Assembly (NCBI GenBank): GCA_036338025.1
Contig: JAYZDB010000299.1
Location: forward strand, 1 to 8,690
Length of the DNA: 8,690 bases
Origin: JAYZDB01 sp036338025
GTDB lineage: Bacteria > Planctomycetota > UBA1135 > UBA2386
Direction: 5' to 3'
In this document: positions 6,343-8,690 of the stretch, in pieces
Layout of the letters: each line of letters starts with the position of its first letter
How positions within the stretch are numbered: the stretch's first letter is position 1
Position numbers and translations under genes: made by a program
The notes under the pieces: generated by a model
Database searches by the model: none
Seen by the model: the letters and a program-made list of their open reading frames with translations, nothing else
Told to the model about the DNA's origin: nothing

Positions 6343-8690
6343 TTAGTTCGAGACGGTGACCTTCAGCCCCTGGCTGGCAGACAGCCCCTGTGGTCCACAG
6401 GAGTCGATCCAATACAGTTGGTTGAACACCGTGAGACCGACGAGGGTGGAGTCGTCAGGTATCGGAAGTGGCACGGCCAGTTCACCGCGGGCATCGGCGA
6501 ACACGTCGAAGAACAGGGTGCTCGGTTTGGTGATATCGATCAGCACCGTGATGCCGAGCAGCGGCAGGCTGCTCGCCGCAGTGCTGATGCCTAGCACCCC
6601 GAAGGCGCTGGCTGGTGCGTTTTGGCCGACCAGCGAGAACGAGGCATTGTCGATGTGGGGTTCACTGCCAGCACCGAGTGAAGGGACTCCCACACAGCCG
6701 GCCGAGCCGAGGCCGTAGGGTGCTACCCCTTCGTCGGAATCGAGCACGCCGTCGGCATCGCGATCAATGCCCAGGCGACGTCCGGTCAGGAGTGGTGCGC
6801 CGGTAAAGGTCAGCACCGCGTTGCCTGCTTTGACCAGATTCTCTAGATCAACAAGGGCCTTGGGTGAGCCGGTGGCGCTGTCCGGATCAAACAGCTGCCG
6901 GGTCGTGTCGTAGAGGAAACCGCGCGACGCTCCGTCGATCTGTCCCTTGACGATCAGGTCGGCGTCGCCGGCTTGTGCGCGAGCAACCAGCGCGACGATG
7001 TCAGCCTGCCCGGCCGAGAAGCTGGCTTGATTCACGGTGACTTGGAAGCCGACCGCCGGGGCGGTGCCGGTATCCCAGGCCAGAACGAAATTAGCGGTGT
7101 TTCGCTTGTTGACGGTGTTGCTCGCCAGTGGGCCAAAGCCCGGCTGGCTCAGGTGGTCGAATGGGTCCTGCCGGTCGCCCTCGTGGGTGATCCCAAAGCC
7201 GCCTTTGCGACCAGCCGGAGTCTTCAAGAAGCTCAGACGCTTGTAGACGTTGCGCAGCTGTGGAGTCTTCATCCCCTGGGTCCCTAGCAGAGCTGAGGCG
7301 GTGAAGATCCGCCCATCGGTGCCCGAGCCCAGCGAGTGGCAGTCGACGCACTTGGACTTGCTGCTGAATACTACGTTCATGAAGAACTGCTCGCCGTCCT
7401 TGGCGCTCTGGCTCGGCAGTTGGTTATCGAACGTCCGGTTGGGATTTGGCGGATAGGTGATGCTCTCCACGAACGTGGCCATCGCGTTGATGTCGTTGGT
7501 GGACAGCATGGTCTTGCCCATCAGCGCGTCGAAGGCGCCGTTGAAGTTCTGCAGTACCGGCATGTCGGCGCGCCAGTGGAGTGCGCCGATTCCCTTCAGC
7601 CCCTTCAGGGTCTGGGTGGTCATCGGTCCCTTCATCGGGTGCATGTCGATCTTCCGGCCGCTGGACCCCTTGGCTTCGAACATGGTACCGGTCGGATCGC
7701 CGAGGTCCCATGCCAGGCCGTCGATGTCGCCCGACACGTGGCAGGATGCACAGGAGAAGGTGCCGTTGCCGGACAGCTTGGCGTCGTAGAGAAACCCCCG
7801 CCCTTCCTTGATCGTGACGGGGGTCGGGTCGGGGAGGCCGAGTTCGAAGAGCACCTTCGAGCCGACGGTGTCGATCGCAGTGATCGAATTGGACAAGCGG
7901 TTGAGGACGTACAGCAACCCCGCTGTCGGGTGCATGGCGAGACCGTGGGGGCCGCGCTTGTGCCGCGAGTCGACCTTGGTGCCTGGCGTGTCGCCAATCT
8001 CCAGGAAGCTCTGCACGGTGCCGGTCGCGTCGAGCACGCCGATCCGGTCGGTGCCGAAGGCGGCGACATACAGGGTCGATCCGCTTGTGTTCCATGCTAG
8101 AGCGACCGGTTGCGCCAGGCTGGAACTGAGCGCGGAGGGGTTGGGCAGGGTGCTGTAGTCGATGCCGGGATTGAGATCGAAGCTGGTGACGCCTGCACTG
8201 CTGCCGGTGCCCACACGAGTGACCCGGTTGTCCCAGGCATGGCCCCGAACAGCGGTGACGAAACGCACCTTGTTGCGCGCCTCGGTGTTGGCCACCCATA
8301 TCTCCTCGGTACCGGGCCGCAGGGCTGCACCGAAGTTTATCGTGCCGACTGCCGAGTAGTTCTTTCGAACCAATTGCGTCGCGGTATCGATCTCGATCAG
8401 GTCGTAGTCCGGTAGCACGACGTCATGCTTGCTGGTCCAGGTCGGATCTTCGCTGTCGATGATCAGGGCGACTTGCGGTGGTGCCGGCAAATTCGGATTG
8501 ACCGGCGGTGGTGGGGCTGGCGCATCTTCCAGGGGCAGGATCGTGGTCTCGTTGCCGGAGCGATGCACAACCACCCAGACGGTCTTGCCGTCAGGACTCG
8601 CGACCAGATTGCGCGGCTCATCACCAAAAATATCGATGCGACCCAGGTCCTGGTGCGTTGCTGCGTCGAAGACCGCGATTGCATCGCTGC
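6343..8690 (-). CDS. Second YVTN beta-propeller / di-heme peroxidase-like protein, N-terminus off-window
   Basis: This is a tandem paralogue of the gene at 3420-6176. Frame and alignment continue to the right edge (residues SDAIAVFDAATHQDLGRI match the neighbour from about residue 138). About 137 N-terminal residues, including any signal peptide, are therefore missing, and the GTG at 8574 is internal. Visible parts are propeller repeats (DRIGVLDATG, NSITAIDT), a Pro-rich insert encoded at 8473-8523, heme site CASCH at 7738-7752, GPMTTQTLKGL, HWRAD at 7564-7578 where the neighbour has HWRGD, second heme site CVDCH at 7336-7350, GFGITHEG, an acidic DRDADGVLDSDE loop, and the same beta-rich C-terminal domain ending VTVSN. 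Sampled 50-residue blocks match the neighbour at about 76-84% identity by eye. The frame is intact, with no sign of decay. Export and heme attachment are inferred from the paralogue. The substrate is unknown. Confidence 0.87.
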   Translation of the reverse strand, partial: SDAIAVFDAATHQDLGRIDIFGDEPRNLVASPDGKTVWVVVHRSGNETTILPLEDAPAPPPPVNPNLPAPPQVALIIDSEDPTWTSKHDVVLPDYDLIEIDTATQLVRKNYSAVGTINFGAALRPGTEEIWVANTEARNKVRFVTAVRGHAWDNRVTRVGTGSSAGVTSFDLNPGIDYSTLPNPSALSSSLAQPVALAWNTSGSTLYVAAFGTDRIGVLDATGTVQSFLEIGDTPGTKVDSRHKRGPHGLAMHPTAGLLYVLNRLSNSITAIDTVGSKVLFELGLPDPTPVTIKEGRGFLYDAKLSGNGTFSCASCHVSGDIDGLAWDLGDPTGTMFEAKGSSGRKIDMHPMKGPMTTQTLKGLKGIGALHWRADMPVLQNFNGAFDALMGKTMLSTNDINAMATFVESITYPPNPNRTFDNQLPSQSAKDGEQFFMNVVFSSKSKCVDCHSLGSGTDGRIFTASALLGTQGMKTPQLRNVYKRLSFLKTPAGRKGGFGITHEGDRQDPFDHLSQPGFGPLASNTVNKRNTANFVLAWDTGTAPAVGFQVTVNQASFSAGQADIVALVARAQAGDADLIVKGQIDGASRGFLYDTTRQLFDPDSATGSPKALVDLENLVKAGNAVLTFTGAPLLTGRRLGIDRDADGVLDSDEGVAPYGLGSAGCVGVPSLGAGSEPHIDNASFSLVGQNAPASAFGVLGISTAASSLPLLGITVLIDITKPSTLFFDVFADARGELAVPLPIPDDSTLVGLTVFNQLYWIDSCGPQGLSASQGLKVTVSN
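6387..6401. repeat. Palindrome matching the one at 3462-3480
   Basis: CCTGTGG-T-CCACAGG is a perfect 15-bp palindrome encoding the same CGPQG stretch in the upstream paralogue. The next outward pair is a C/A mismatch and the pair after that is C/G. Relative to the other copy, both arms changed in a matched way (TGCGG/CCGCA against TGTGG/CCACA), so the stem is preserved. It lies about 40 bp before the stop codon. Confidence 0.55.

Noticed and set aside
7336..8100. 254-codon plus-strand open frame antisense to the second heme-protein gene, and similar ones at 3406-3990 and 5662-6216
   Set aside because: They lie opposite well-supported coding sequence with clear domains, show no recognisable family features, and are what GC-rich coding DNA produces by chance.
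7424..8299. 291-codon minus-strand open frame within the second heme-protein gene
   Set aside because: It is out of frame with the heme and propeller motifs, and its Arg/His/Gln-rich composition is typical of a shifted frame.
8574..8574. GTG as the start of the second heme protein
   Set aside because: The frame stays open to the window edge, and the upstream residues match the paralogue in register, so the GTG is an internal Val codon.

Overview
The window is GC-rich and densely coding. It looks like the chromosome of a free-living bacterium with many exported, multi-heme proteins. The C-terminal domain shared by the two large secreted proteins resembles tails I associate with Planctomycetota of the Poly30 type. 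Myxococcota or Acidobacteriota remain possible, and the assignment is an inference from recollection, not a search.

Layout. (1) Positions 1-1752, minus strand: the N-terminal two thirds of the disaggregase ClpB, cut by the left edge just as the second AAA+ module begins. (2) Positions 1753 to about 2050: a divergent intergenic region holding a clpB ribosome binding site and a sigma-54-like -24/-12 match in front of clpB. (3) Positions 2051-3406, plus strand: a two-gene unit, a low-molecular-weight protein tyrosine phosphatase followed by a fructosamine-kinase-family protein. (4) Positions 3420-6176, minus strand and convergent with the kinase: a complete exported protein with a YVTN-type beta-propeller, two CxxCH heme sites in a di-heme peroxidase/MauG-like domain, an acidic calcium-type loop and a beta-rich C-terminal domain. 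(5) Positions 6343-8690, minus strand: a close tandem paralogue with the same architecture. Its N-terminus, about 137 residues judged from the paralogue, lies past the right edge.

How the genes fit together. The phosphatase/kinase pair matches the published pairing of LMW-PTP-type ribulosamine-5-phosphatases with ribulosamine/fructosamine 3-kinases, which together remove sugar adducts from protein amines. Placed divergently from clpB, it makes a plausible small protein-quality-control locus (protein repair plus disaggregation). The two paralogous heme proteins are a separate theme: envelope or extracellular redox proteins that arose by tandem duplication.

No tRNA, rRNA, CRISPR array, insertion sequence or integrase was seen. 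The most notable observations are the tandem propeller/di-heme duplication, the repair pair beside clpB, the sigma-54-like site, and a palindrome near the 3' end of both paralogues kept by paired synonymous changes.
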